Shown: positions 9,149 through 16,681 of the stretch, piece by piece
Layout: every line of letters begins with the position of its first letter
How positions within the stretch are numbered: position 1 is the first letter of the stretch
Source: Piscirickettsiaceae bacterium
Lineage (GTDB): Bacteria > Pseudomonadota > Gammaproteobacteria > Nitrosococcales > Methylophagaceae
Direction: 5' to 3'
Assembly (NCBI GenBank): GCA_024685995.1
Contig: JAIBDY010000001.1
Coordinates: forward strand, 1-64,000
DNA: 64,000 nt
The notes under the pieces: model-generated
What the model saw: the letters and a program-made list of their open reading frames with translations, nothing else
Database searches by the model: none
What the model was told of the DNA's origin: nothing
Translations under genes and position numbers: made by a program

Positions 9149-9574
9149 ATGAAAGTATGTGGTGTTGAATTGAAAGGCAATGATGCCGTGGTGTGTCTGA
9201 TGTCATTGGATGAGGGGCTATATACCTTACTCGAATGTCGCGTGAAAAAAATCAGCATTGATGATGCAAGTAATCAACAACAGCTGCAAAAATTCCAGTT
9301 CGATTTTGCAAAACTGATGACAGATTACCAAGTTGACCATATTGTGATTAAAGAGCGAATGACCCGGGGTAAATTTGCCGGTGGCGCTGCAAGCTTTAAG
9401 CTGGAATCAGCTATTCAATTGATAGCTGAAATCAATGTGAGTTTATTATCAGGCGCGACGATCAAAGATATTCTCAAAGAGAGTCATACCACAATGAATT
9501 TTAAAGATACCGGTTTAAAACAATTTCAAGAACAGGCGTTTACCACCGCATTTGCTTACTTAGAAAGCCGTTAA
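9149..9574 (+). CDS. DUF3010 family protein
   Basis: A 141-residue protein beginning MKVCGVELKGNDAVVCL, a beta-hairpin opening with an acidic residue like that of RNase H-fold proteins, and containing VDHIVIKERMTRGKFAGG and later ESAIQLIAE. This is the DUF3010 pattern, whose function is not known. ATG at 9149 is preferred over an in-frame TTG at 9137 because the family begins there and GGGG lies just upstream. Its last four bases overlap the end of the convergent yoaA gene. Confidence 0.8.
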   Translation: MKVCGVELKGNDAVVCLMSLDEGLYTLLECRVKKISIDDASNQQQLQKFQFDFAKLMTDYQVDHIVIKERMTRGKFAGGAASFKLESAIQLIAEINVSLLSGATIKDILKESHTTMNFKDTGLKQFQEQAFTTAFAYLESR

Positions 9575-11490
9575 TCTTTATCCGCTCTGTCTTTAAAAAA
9601 TGCCGCGACATCGGCATTATTTTGTGTGATCGGCATTGGCGGTAAACTTCGCAAAAATAGTTTGCCATACGGTTTGGTTAAAAAGCGCGGATCACATAAG
9701 ACTAAAACGCCATAATCAGTATGGTCACGGATTAAGCGGCCAATTCCTTGCTTGAGCTGGATGACGGCAGCCGGAATTTGAATAGACGCGAAAGGATTAC
9801 CGCCGCGCTGACGTAAATGGTCTATTTTGGCCTGTAAAATTGGATCGTCCGGCGCAGCAAATGGGATCTTATCAATCAAAACACAAGATAAAGCCTCACC
9901 CCGCACATCGACCCCTTCCCAAAAGCTATTGGTACCCAATAAAACGGCATTACCATGGTCACGAAACTCAGTTAACAAGTGACTTTTGGATGCCCTGCCT
10001 TGCACCATCAATGGATATTTCGAATCCGCTAATGCTTCTGCAACCGCATTCAATGCACGATAACTGGTAAATAACAAAAACGTACGGCCTTGGCTATGGG
10101 CGATCATGTCTTTACTAATTTCAATAATATGATCGATATAACTTGGATGGTTAGGCTCGACAGGAATAGCCGGCATATACAATAAGCTTTGTTTTTTATA
10201 ATCAAACGGACTCGGCCAAACCACACTCTCTGCTTCGCTGAGACCGAGTTGTTGACTAAAATTATTAAATTTTCCTGCAACGGTTAAGGTTGCTGAGGTA
10301 AATATCCAAGCTTGGCGTTTTTGGTCAACCCATTCATGAAAATAATCACTGACATTTTGCGGTGTCGCGTGCAAGGTCATACCCGAGCTACGAATATCCA
10401 CCCATAAGACTAACAAGTCATTTTGGTTTTCTTGATCAAAGAATCGTAATGTATCAAGTAAAGCTAAACTGCGCGTATGGCATTGGGCTAATCCTTTCCC
10501 GCGTTCGGCAGCTAGCGCCAATTGCTCCGATAAGTCTTCCAAGCTCTCCAATAAGTCGTTTAATTTATGTTCAACGCCCATCTTTTCAAGCAAACTCATC
10601 CAAGGGACGCGCTGTTCTTTATCGCCTAAAGTGAGCCTAAAGGCGCGTAAGCTAGCTTCTGTTTTATCGGCATGGTTTTGTAATGTGGCCATATCGGCTG
10701 CATCTTTTGCCATTTCTCGAACACTATCACGGCAGAATTCTTGTACTTGATGACTACTGATACGGTCACCTAAAAATTGGGTTGCAATATCAGGTAACTG
10801 GTGAGCCTCATCAATGATATAAGCATCAGCGCTAGGTAAGACTTCACCTTGCCCAGATGACTTTAATGCCATATCTGACATTAATAAGTGATGGTTGACC
10901 ACTAAAATATCGGCTTCTTGTGCTGTTTTTCTCGCTTCGTTGATAAAACATTCAGCGGCATTAGGACAAGTTTGTCCTAGACAATTATCTACAGTAGACG
11001 TCACTTTGGGCCATAATCCCGACCCTTCCTCCAACATGCCCTCTTCGCTTAAATCTCCCGTTCGTGTTTCGCCAGACCAGACTTGCAAGTCGTATAAGGT
11101 ATCCGAATATTGCACTTGCAATGGGTCATGTTGGGCCAAATCTAATCTGTAATGACACAGGTAATTACTGCGGCCTTTTAATAAAGCAGCTTGAAACGGC
11201 AAGGCCAAGGTTTTGCGTAGCGTAGGTAAGTCTCGACTAAATAATTGGTCTTGCAAATTCTTGGTGCCGGTCGAGATAATAACCTTTTGGCCCGATAAAA
11301 TAGCAGGGACAAGGTAAGCAAAGGTTTTACCGGTTCCTGTGCCAGCTTCAGCAATTAAAATGGTGCTTTTAGATAAGGCATCGGCAATTGTATTGGCCAT
11401 GTCTTGTTGTTGCTGACGAGGCGCATAGCCCTTGATATGCTGCGCTAGTAAACCGCCGTCACTAAAGACGTGCGTTATTTCTTCATGCAT
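9571..11490 (-). CDS. yoaA: ATP-dependent DNA helicase YoaA (DinG/XPD-like)
   Basis: A superfamily 2 iron-sulfur DNA helicase. Walker A is AEAGTGTGKT (Lys55). The four cysteines expected to hold a 4Fe-4S cluster fall between motifs I and II (NCLGQTCPNAAEC plus a preceding Cys, about residues 112-185). The DEAH box is IIDEAHQL, and helicase motif VI is seen near QGIGRLIRDH. At 639 residues it matches YoaA rather than the longer DinG. YoaA in E. coli works with the chi clamp-loader subunit in damage tolerance. It is the last gene of a four-gene unit, three bases after the GIDE-domain gene. Confidence 0.9.
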   Translation of the reverse strand: MHEEITHVFSDGGLLAQHIKGYAPRQQQQDMANTIADALSKSTILIAEAGTGTGKTFAYLVPAILSGQKVIISTGTKNLQDQLFSRDLPTLRKTLALPFQAALLKGRSNYLCHYRLDLAQHDPLQVQYSDTLYDLQVWSGETRTGDLSEEGMLEEGSGLWPKVTSTVDNCLGQTCPNAAECFINEARKTAQEADILVVNHHLLMSDMALKSSGQGEVLPSADAYIIDEAHQLPDIATQFLGDRISSHQVQEFCRDSVREMAKDAADMATLQNHADKTEASLRAFRLTLGDKEQRVPWMSLLEKMGVEHKLNDLLESLEDLSEQLALAAERGKGLAQCHTRSLALLDTLRFFDQENQNDLLVLWVDIRSSGMTLHATPQNVSDYFHEWVDQKRQAWIFTSATLTVAGKFNNFSQQLGLSEAESVVWPSPFDYKKQSLLYMPAIPVEPNHPSYIDHIIEISKDMIAHSQGRTFLLFTSYRALNAVAEALADSKYPLMVQGRASKSHLLTEFRDHGNAVLLGTNSFWEGVDVRGEALSCVLIDKIPFAAPDDPILQAKIDHLRQRGGNPFASIQIPAAVIQLKQGIGRLIRDHTDYGVLVLCDPRFLTKPYGKLFLRSLPPMPITQNNADVAAFFKDRADKD

Positions 11491-11493
11491 GGC

Positions 11494-12405
11494 TCAAAAC
11501 CCAAAACGAATATTAAAAATCCAGACAGCGCTAGCCCCGCTAGCAAAGAACAGTAATAGCGACCGTATAGCCCGCCATTGATATTGCCGAATCAGTACTG
11601 TTTCTGGTTCTGATGACAAGATATAAGCTTGATTAGCGATATGACTTTGGCTCATGACATTGAGCGGGGCTTCCTTTTCACACTGCCCATTCTGGTGTTT
11701 TATTTGCTGCTCAGCATGCTGTCGGGCTTGCTCCCATTCTTGTGAGTCTAATTGCTTATTTTGATTCCGGTCAAAGCGGTGCAATAAGTCTTTAGGGTCA
11801 TTTTTCCATTGCCGTAGTAATGCTGCGACTTGTTGTCGTGTTTTTTGATATTCAATTGTGGCGATGGTTCTAAAAAATCCAATCGCATATAAGGGTTCAC
11901 CATCATGAATAAGTTGTTCGGTATACCGTCGTGGTGGAGATCTGTGAGGTTGATGCCATGTCCGCTTATCTTGCACAATCACCTCGGCATTATCGGGATC
12001 GATGACACAACGTGCCGTGTCATCTTCAAGAAGGAATAAATCTTCACTGCGTTGTTGTTTAACAGTACGCCAATAGGAGTCTGAGCGGCCATAAGCCCGT
12101 GTCGTATTTACTTTTTCTTCAATTTTATAATGATACCAAACACAGGTTTTACCGGTTAAAGGTGAGACAATGAGTGGGCCATCCATCTGCTTAGCAACCC
12201 CAGACAATTCAACATAACCTTGGGCGGCACTGCGGATTTTTGCTGTTGGTACATTTTCAATTAGACGGGCATGTTGAAACCAACGGGACATACGATAAAA
12301 AGATCCCAAAGCAAGACCGCAGATGGCTAGCCAGCATACCCAAAAAAACCAAGACGGGAAATTTAATATATGTTCGGCTAGAGCGGCATCAAACTGATGT
12401 AGCAT
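11494..12405 (-). CDS. GIDE-domain membrane protein with an EF-hand-like loop
   Basis: A 303-residue protein with hydrophobic segments near residues 15-37 and at the C-terminus (about 280-300). Between them is a GIDE (E3 ubiquitin ligase-like, MULAN-type) domain: EL-SGVAKQMDGPLIVSPLTGKTCVWYHY and following beta-rich stretch to residue 185. Bacterial members lack the RING finger and are not known to be ligases. Residues 212-223 read as an EF-hand loop (Asp212, Asn214, Asn216, Gln218, Asp220, Glu223). It is six bases downstream of lemA; LemA and GIDE proteins recur as neighbours. A role in envelope signalling is inference. Confidence 0.8.
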   Translation of the reverse strand: MLHQFDAALAEHILNFPSWFFWVCWLAICGLALGSFYRMSRWFQHARLIENVPTAKIRSAAQGYVELSGVAKQMDGPLIVSPLTGKTCVWYHYKIEEKVNTTRAYGRSDSYWRTVKQQRSEDLFLLEDDTARCVIDPDNAEVIVQDKRTWHQPHRSPPRRYTEQLIHDGEPLYAIGFFRTIATIEYQKTRQQVAALLRQWKNDPKDLLHRFDRNQNKQLDSQEWEQARQHAEQQIKHQNGQCEKEAPLNVMSQSHIANQAYILSSEPETVLIRQYQWRAIRSLLLFFASGASAVWIFNIRFGF

Positions 12406-12411
12406 ATTGAT

Positions 12412-12984
12412 TTAGTCGAATAAGGTCTTGATATTCAGATCGCTGAGTTCTGGGTCCGCAAACTCGAGTAGATCGTGGGCATTAAAGTCGAACAGTCGCG
12501 CAATCAATAGATCTGGAAATTGTTCAATACGGACATTATTGATATTGACGCTGTCATTATAAAACTCTCGTCGATCGGCAATGGCATTTTCTAAGCCGGT
12601 AATGCGGGCTTGTAAATGTTGAAAAGTATCATCGGCTTTTAAATCAGGATAGGCTTCAGCAACAGCAAATAACCCCCCTAGACCAAGTCGTAATGCCCCT
12701 TCTGCTTGCCCTAATGCCCCTAGGTCGCCTTGCTGTTGTGCATCAGAAACAGAACGTCTGGCATCCATCACCTGTTCGAGGGTCTCTTGCTCATATTGCA
12801 TGTATTGTTTGCAGGTTTCGACTAATTTAGGCAATTCATCATGGCGTTGTTTTAATAACACATCAATATTGGCCCAAGCTTTACTCACGCTATGTTTTAA
12901 CGCAACAAGGTGGTTATAAATAATAATGAGATAAACGACAACCGTGGCTAACAAGCCCCAAACGATAAAATCATTGATTTGCAT
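12412..12984 (-). CDS. LemA family protein
   Basis: A 190-residue LemA protein: one N-terminal membrane helix (about residues 6-27), then the helical bundle with the hallmark KAWANIDVLLKQRHDELPKLV near residues 38-58 and the ITGLENAIADRREFYNDSVNINN block towards the C-terminus. Members are membrane-anchored with most of the chain outside the cytoplasm; the biochemical role is not settled. It lies 12 bases after the unknown gene upstream and six bases before the GIDE gene, so all are likely one operon. Confidence 0.93.
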   Translation of the reverse strand: MQINDFIVWGLLATVVVYLIIIYNHLVALKHSVSKAWANIDVLLKQRHDELPKLVETCKQYMQYEQETLEQVMDARRSVSDAQQQGDLGALGQAEGALRLGLGGLFAVAEAYPDLKADDTFQHLQARITGLENAIADRREFYNDSVNINNVRIEQFPDLLIARLFDFNAHDLLEFADPELSDLNIKTLFD

Positions 12985-12996
12985 CTTATTTGTCCT

Positions 12997-13536
12997 TTAT
13001 GAGTTGTGCTCGGGCTTGTTTGGACTATTTTGCCAAATAGCTGTGGTTTCACCCTCTTCTGCCGTCCAGACTAGTTCACCGATAATTTTAAATTGAGCAA
13101 CCGACATGGCACCGCGTTTTTTATTTTTACTGTCAGGCTTTCCTTGCAAGGCAGAGCGAATAGCTTCAGCACTGGCTTCATACATTTCTATCGGTAGGTA
13201 GTCATCATCAAACAACACCATCACCACGCTGTCCCAACGACCATCAGGGTTTAACTGGCCAAGACGAGGGCTTGAGTGGCTGTCCTCAAAAATAACCCGA
13301 CCTTTGATCAACACCTTCAAGCCATCACGCTGTTCTTGACCAAGGGCATCATAACCGAGAGTTACATCTTCACTCAGGGTTAAGTTGAGCGCTTTTGCAA
13401 CATCAAAGCGGGCGATTTCGCCGGTGATAGGTAGCGTATTCCCAGTCGTTTTACGGTAACGTGCCGCCAATTGACGCGTTTGTTGCATCAATAAATCAAT
13501 AGAATAAAGATCGGCGTTATCTTGTTGATCAGACAT
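12997..13536 (-). CDS. Conserved hypothetical protein, first gene of the LemA-GIDE-YoaA unit
   Basis: I do not recognise this 179-residue soluble protein with certainty. Residues 1-50 form a helix with a basic patch (ARYRKTTG), followed by GEIARFDVAKALNL, which reads like a short helix-turn-helix, then a beta-rich core (LKVLIKGRVIFED, DSVVMVLFDDDYLP) and a Lys-rich loop SKNKKRG. The layout could suit a nucleic-acid-binding or restriction-nuclease-like fold, but no catalytic motif is evident. It is followed after 12 bases by lemA and is transcribed with it. Low sequence complexity at the C-terminus. Confidence 0.75.
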   Translation of the reverse strand: MSDQQDNADLYSIDLLMQQTRQLAARYRKTTGNTLPITGEIARFDVAKALNLTLSEDVTLGYDALGQEQRDGLKVLIKGRVIFEDSHSSPRLGQLNPDGRWDSVVMVLFDDDYLPIEMYEASAEAIRSALQGKPDSKNKKRGAMSVAQFKIIGELVWTAEEGETTAIWQNSPNKPEHNS

Positions 13537-13616
13537 TGATTACTGTTCTCTTAAGCGCTGCGGTGGTCAGTATCTAAAAAATAAACGTCTCGTGAGCAAT
13601 TAGCAAGACATAAACA

Positions 13617-13656
13617 TAATAACGGCCCATATAGCATGCTATATGGGCCGTTATTA
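13617..13656. terminator. 40-bp perfect palindrome downstream of the Fae homologue
   Basis: The 20 bases at 13617-13636 are the exact reverse complement of 13637-13656, centred on GCATGC, with no spacer. As RNA it would fold into a very stable hairpin with a four-base loop, 20 bases past the stop of the minus-strand fae-like gene. There is no long T tract, only ATTATGTTT on the minus side. It may act as a terminator, an mRNA 3'-end stabiliser, or a protein-binding palindrome. Confidence 0.6.
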
Positions 13657-13675
13657 ATGCGGGTTTGAAACGCGT

Positions 13676-14218
13676 TTATTTAGCTAACGCTTTCTCATAG
13701 TACTTATGCACCAACTTATCTTGGTTTTCTAGCAAATAATCGATGCTTGGCTCATTATTCATCGCTTTTTCAAGCGCTTTACGAGTGGCTTCACGGTGAA
13801 TGTTAAATAAAGCCTCATGATCCAAATCCTCAACCGAAGTGATTTGAGGGTTTAACCACACAGAAACAATAATACCTAGCTCATTCGCACGCTCTTTTGG
13901 AATCGTGCCGTTACGAACGGCATCGAGTACACCGTTAGCGATCGCACCCTGAACAGTACCCATTAAAATAGTCGTATAAGCGTTACTTTTAACAGTTACT
14001 TTGCTGACCATTAATGTCGCTGGGCGAACCATGACATCAGTGTTCATCAATGCTAAAACACGAGAATGACCTTTGACTTGGTCGCCCATTAAATTAGCAA
14101 ACGCTGAGCCGAATGGACCATCTAATTCACCGATCAATACTTCAGGTTCAGCAGCGGTAAAAGGGGGACCACCTGCCAATAAACATTCACCGGCACGCAT
14201 TACAATTTTTTCACTCAT
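13676..14218 (-). CDS. Formaldehyde-activating enzyme homologue (Fae-like, catalytic His absent)
   Basis: Fae condenses formaldehyde with tetrahydromethanopterin in methylotrophs. This 180-residue protein aligns over its length: GECLLAGG, LDGPFGSAFANLM, then the conserved PATLMVSKVTVKS, GAIANGVLDAVRNGTIP and a helical C-terminus. At the position of the Fae active-site histidine (the AHIDLIIG region) it reads AEPEVLIG, placing a Glu there. It is therefore probably a Fae2/Fae3-type paralogue, perhaps a carrier or sensor rather than the enzyme. ATG at 14218 with GGAG six bases upstream is preferred to an in-frame TTG. Monocistronic, divergent from the globin gene. Confidence 0.85.
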   Translation of the reverse strand: MSEKIVMRAGECLLAGGPPFTAAEPEVLIGELDGPFGSAFANLMGDQVKGHSRVLALMNTDVMVRPATLMVSKVTVKSNAYTTILMGTVQGAIANGVLDAVRNGTIPKERANELGIIVSVWLNPQITSVEDLDHEALFNIHREATRKALEKAMNNEPSIDYLLENQDKLVHKYYEKALAK

Positions 14219-14283
14219 GGGAGACTCCAATAGGTTAATAAAAAATAACCAAGCTCAATCGCTCGTTGACTACAAAATTGCTT

Positions 14284-14303
14284 GGATAATCTGACAATTA
14301 TCC
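14284..14303. promoter_or_regulatory. Inverted repeat between the fae-like and globin genes, possible operator
   Basis: GGATAAT at 14284-14290 and ATTATCC at 14297-14303 are perfect inverted arms around CTGACA. The repeat sits in the shared 176-base divergent promoter region, 66 bases before the fae-like start. The size and spacing fit a dimeric repressor or activator site; no regulator is identifiable. Confidence 0.35.
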
Positions 14304-14394
14304 TTGTCTACAGCTTTGGTCGCAAGCCAGATCACTTTATAGAGTGCTTAAACAAGGTTAAGATCAACATTCTTTTGCTACGTCGAGTAACCCA

Positions 14395-14793
14395 ATGTCA
14401 GAACTAGAGACCCCTTATATCAGAATTGGTGGGGAACAAGCAGTTCGTCAATTGACGAAAACTTTTTATCAAATCATGTCTGAAACTGCGCAAACAAAAC
14501 TCATTCGCGATATGCATCCAGACGATATTGCGGTCAGCGAAGAGAAACTATATTTATTTCTGACGGGGTGGCTTGGTGGGCCTCAGCTGTATACAGATAA
14601 ATATGGTCATCCTCGCCTTCGTGGTCGCCATTTACCTTTTTCGATAGGATTGGAAGAACGAGATCAATGGTTGTATTGTATGGCGCAGGCGTTAGCAACT
14701 TTACATCTCGATACCTTATTTGCCGAACAGTTGATGGGATCTTTTGCTCAAACAGCAAATTTCATGCGAAATCGAGAAGAAACAACCTCATAA
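14395..14793 (+). CDS. Group II truncated haemoglobin
   Basis: A 132-residue 2-on-2 globin. It starts with YIRIGGEQAVRQLTKTFYQIM (helices A-B-C region), contains the LFLTGWLGGPQLY segment with the Trp/Tyr residues of the distal pocket, and the proximal haem-ligand His in RLRGRHLPF. Such proteins bind O2, NO or peroxide and are usually linked to stress protection; the ligand here is unknown. The ribosome-binding site is weak. The CinA-like gene follows after 15 bases on the same strand. Confidence 0.9.
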   Translation: MSELETPYIRIGGEQAVRQLTKTFYQIMSETAQTKLIRDMHPDDIAVSEEKLYLFLTGWLGGPQLYTDKYGHPRLRGRHLPFSIGLEERDQWLYCMAQALATLHLDTLFAEQLMGSFAQTANFMRNREETTS

Positions 14794-14808
14794 TATAAAG
14801 GTGTCATA

Positions 14809-15558
14809 ATGAATATTGGTGCATTAATTATCGGCGATGAATTACTCTCAGGTAAGCGCCAAGATCAACACTTCAATCACCTACAATCCGTTTTGGCCGA
14901 TCGTGGGTTGGAGTTAAGCTGGACAATTATTGTCGGTGACGAGGCGGCACAATTAGAACGGTTTCTAAGCTTCAGTATGGCCAGTGATGATCTGGTGTTT
15001 AGTTTCGGTGGTATTGGCGCGACGCCTGATGATAGAACTCGACAATCGGTCGCGAAAGTGGCTGGTGTAGAGCTTTATCCTCACCCAGACGCGGTAGTTG
15101 AAATCGAAAAACAATTTAGTGAGCAAGCCTACCCTAACCGTATCCTCATGAGCCATTTGCCTTTTGGTAGCAGAATTATTCCTAATATTATTAATCGTGT
15201 ACCTGGCTTTTCATTTAATCACCATCACTTTATGCCTGGTTTCCCGGAAATGTCGTGGCCCATGATCGAATGGGTACTCGATCATCATTATCCTGATTTA
15301 AAAAATCTTTCCCCACAAGACGAACAAATCATTTATGTCACGTATGGTAGGGAATCTGACCTATTACCGGTGATGATGAAAATTGTTGAAGATTATCCTA
15401 CCGTGCGTTTATCCAGCTTGCCGCATATCGGGGAAGTGCCTCATGTTGAATTGAGTCTTCGCGGTCATAGCGACTTAATTGAGGAAGCTATGGCGTTACT
15501 GAAAGTGGCGATAGAACAAGCTAACTTAACGTGGTCGACTCAATTAGATAAAAAGTAA
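14809..15558 (+). CDS. CinA-like molybdopterin-binding domain protein
   Basis: A 249-residue protein equal to the N-terminal (MoaB/MogA-like) half of CinA: IGALIIGDELLSGKRQDQH at the start, then DDLVFSFGGIGATPDDRTRQSVAKVAG, the signature loop of the molybdopterin-binding fold. The C-terminal nicotinamide-nucleotide amidase domain is absent, as in the short competence/damage-inducible-A group. Full-length CinA acts in pyridine nucleotide repair; the role of the short form is less clear. Its last 19 bases overlap the end of the convergent AEC transporter gene. Confidence 0.88.
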   Translation: MNIGALIIGDELLSGKRQDQHFNHLQSVLADRGLELSWTIIVGDEAAQLERFLSFSMASDDLVFSFGGIGATPDDRTRQSVAKVAGVELYPHPDAVVEIEKQFSEQAYPNRILMSHLPFGSRIIPNIINRVPGFSFNHHHFMPGFPEMSWPMIEWVLDHHYPDLKNLSPQDEQIIYVTYGRESDLLPVMMKIVEDYPTVRLSSLPHIGEVPHVELSLRGHSDLIEEAMALLKVAIEQANLTWSTQLDKK

Positions 15559-16472
15559 AACCAGATTGGCAAGGTAATTAAGCTCGTCAATGTCGTTATG
15601 GTTATCGCTGCTGCATATAAATCAGTATCCAGTTGGTAACGTTCGCTGATCACAACCCCAAACACCATTGTCGGCATCGCCGCCACAATCACGACCTGTT
15701 TGATTAAGTCGGGTTGTAGGCCAATCAGATGACTCAAACCCAACACGGTGAGAGGCACCAACAACAAGGTGATAATTATCACGGGCAATAGCAAGGGCAT
15801 AAATTGAATATGCAAGCTTTGCCAACGAATACTCATGCCTAATACGATAAGCATAAGCGGCACGACGCCACCGGCCAGAGTTTCTAAGGCAGAGTGCAGG
15901 AGTGCGGGTTGCGGAATACCGCCTAAATTCAATACAACCCCTAATGCGAGCGCCCACAACGGTGCAACTTTAGCCAACTCCTTAACAGGGTGAAGGCCGG
16001 TTTTATTGTCACCATAATAACGCGCGATCAACATGCCAAAGGATAATAAAATGGGGGTGCAAGCAAACAAGTCATACTGTATGACGGTTGCACGAGTATC
16101 AGGACCTATCACATGATTTAAGACAGGCAAGCCAAGGTAGGTGGCATTCGGAAATGACGAAGCCAATAACAACGCCCCTGTTTGTGTCGGTGTACATTTT
16201 AAACGATTGAGTACCAGCCAAGCGACGATTAAGCCTGTCGCCACGCCACTGGCTGCTAAAAGAGAAATAAATAAAGATGACTCATTGAGTGGTGCCTGCC
16301 AGATGACGTCTAATACCATCGCAGGCAACAAGATATAAAACACTAGATCCGTGAGCGCTCTGCGGTGTGCAAAAGGAGAAATATGCGTCGGGGCATAGGT
16401 TTTCCAAAAACTACCGCAAGCGATAAGCAAAGACATCTGAATAAGGGCCGTTAACATCGATAAAAGCGTCAC
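15540..16472 (-). CDS. AEC (auxin efflux carrier) family transporter
   Basis: A 310-residue polytopic membrane protein with about ten hydrophobic segments arranged as two halves. Typical family elements are the DLVFYILLPAMVLDVIW stretch and SFPNATYLGLPVL (an N-P-x-x-x-G type crossover) in the first half. Bacterial members export or import small organic acids or related compounds; the substrate cannot be read from the sequence. Transcribed away from lapD. Confidence 0.88.
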   Translation of the reverse strand: MTLLSMLTALIQMSLLIACGSFWKTYAPTHISPFAHRRALTDLVFYILLPAMVLDVIWQAPLNESSLFISLLAASGVATGLIVAWLVLNRLKCTPTQTGALLLASSFPNATYLGLPVLNHVIGPDTRATVIQYDLFACTPILLSFGMLIARYYGDNKTGLHPVKELAKVAPLWALALGVVLNLGGIPQPALLHSALETLAGGVVPLMLIVLGMSIRWQSLHIQFMPLLLPVIIITLLLVPLTVLGLSHLIGLQPDLIKQVVIVAAMPTMVFGVVISERYQLDTDLYAAAITITTLTSLITLPIWFYFLSN

Positions 16473-16681
16473 CTAAGGTTAATGTGTGATCTTATCAAGA
16501 ATTAGCCTAACAGAGTGGATTGTTCTGTGGGTTCAAATGATAATGCGCCCATTTAACCTTAGCGTGATTCGGTTAAAGCTTTCGCGTCAAACAATAGGCT
16601 ACAATGCAAAACATTTATCGTATTTTTACAAAATCAAATAGTGTCAGTGTCCTATCAAATTGAGGGCCTAAGGAATTAACT

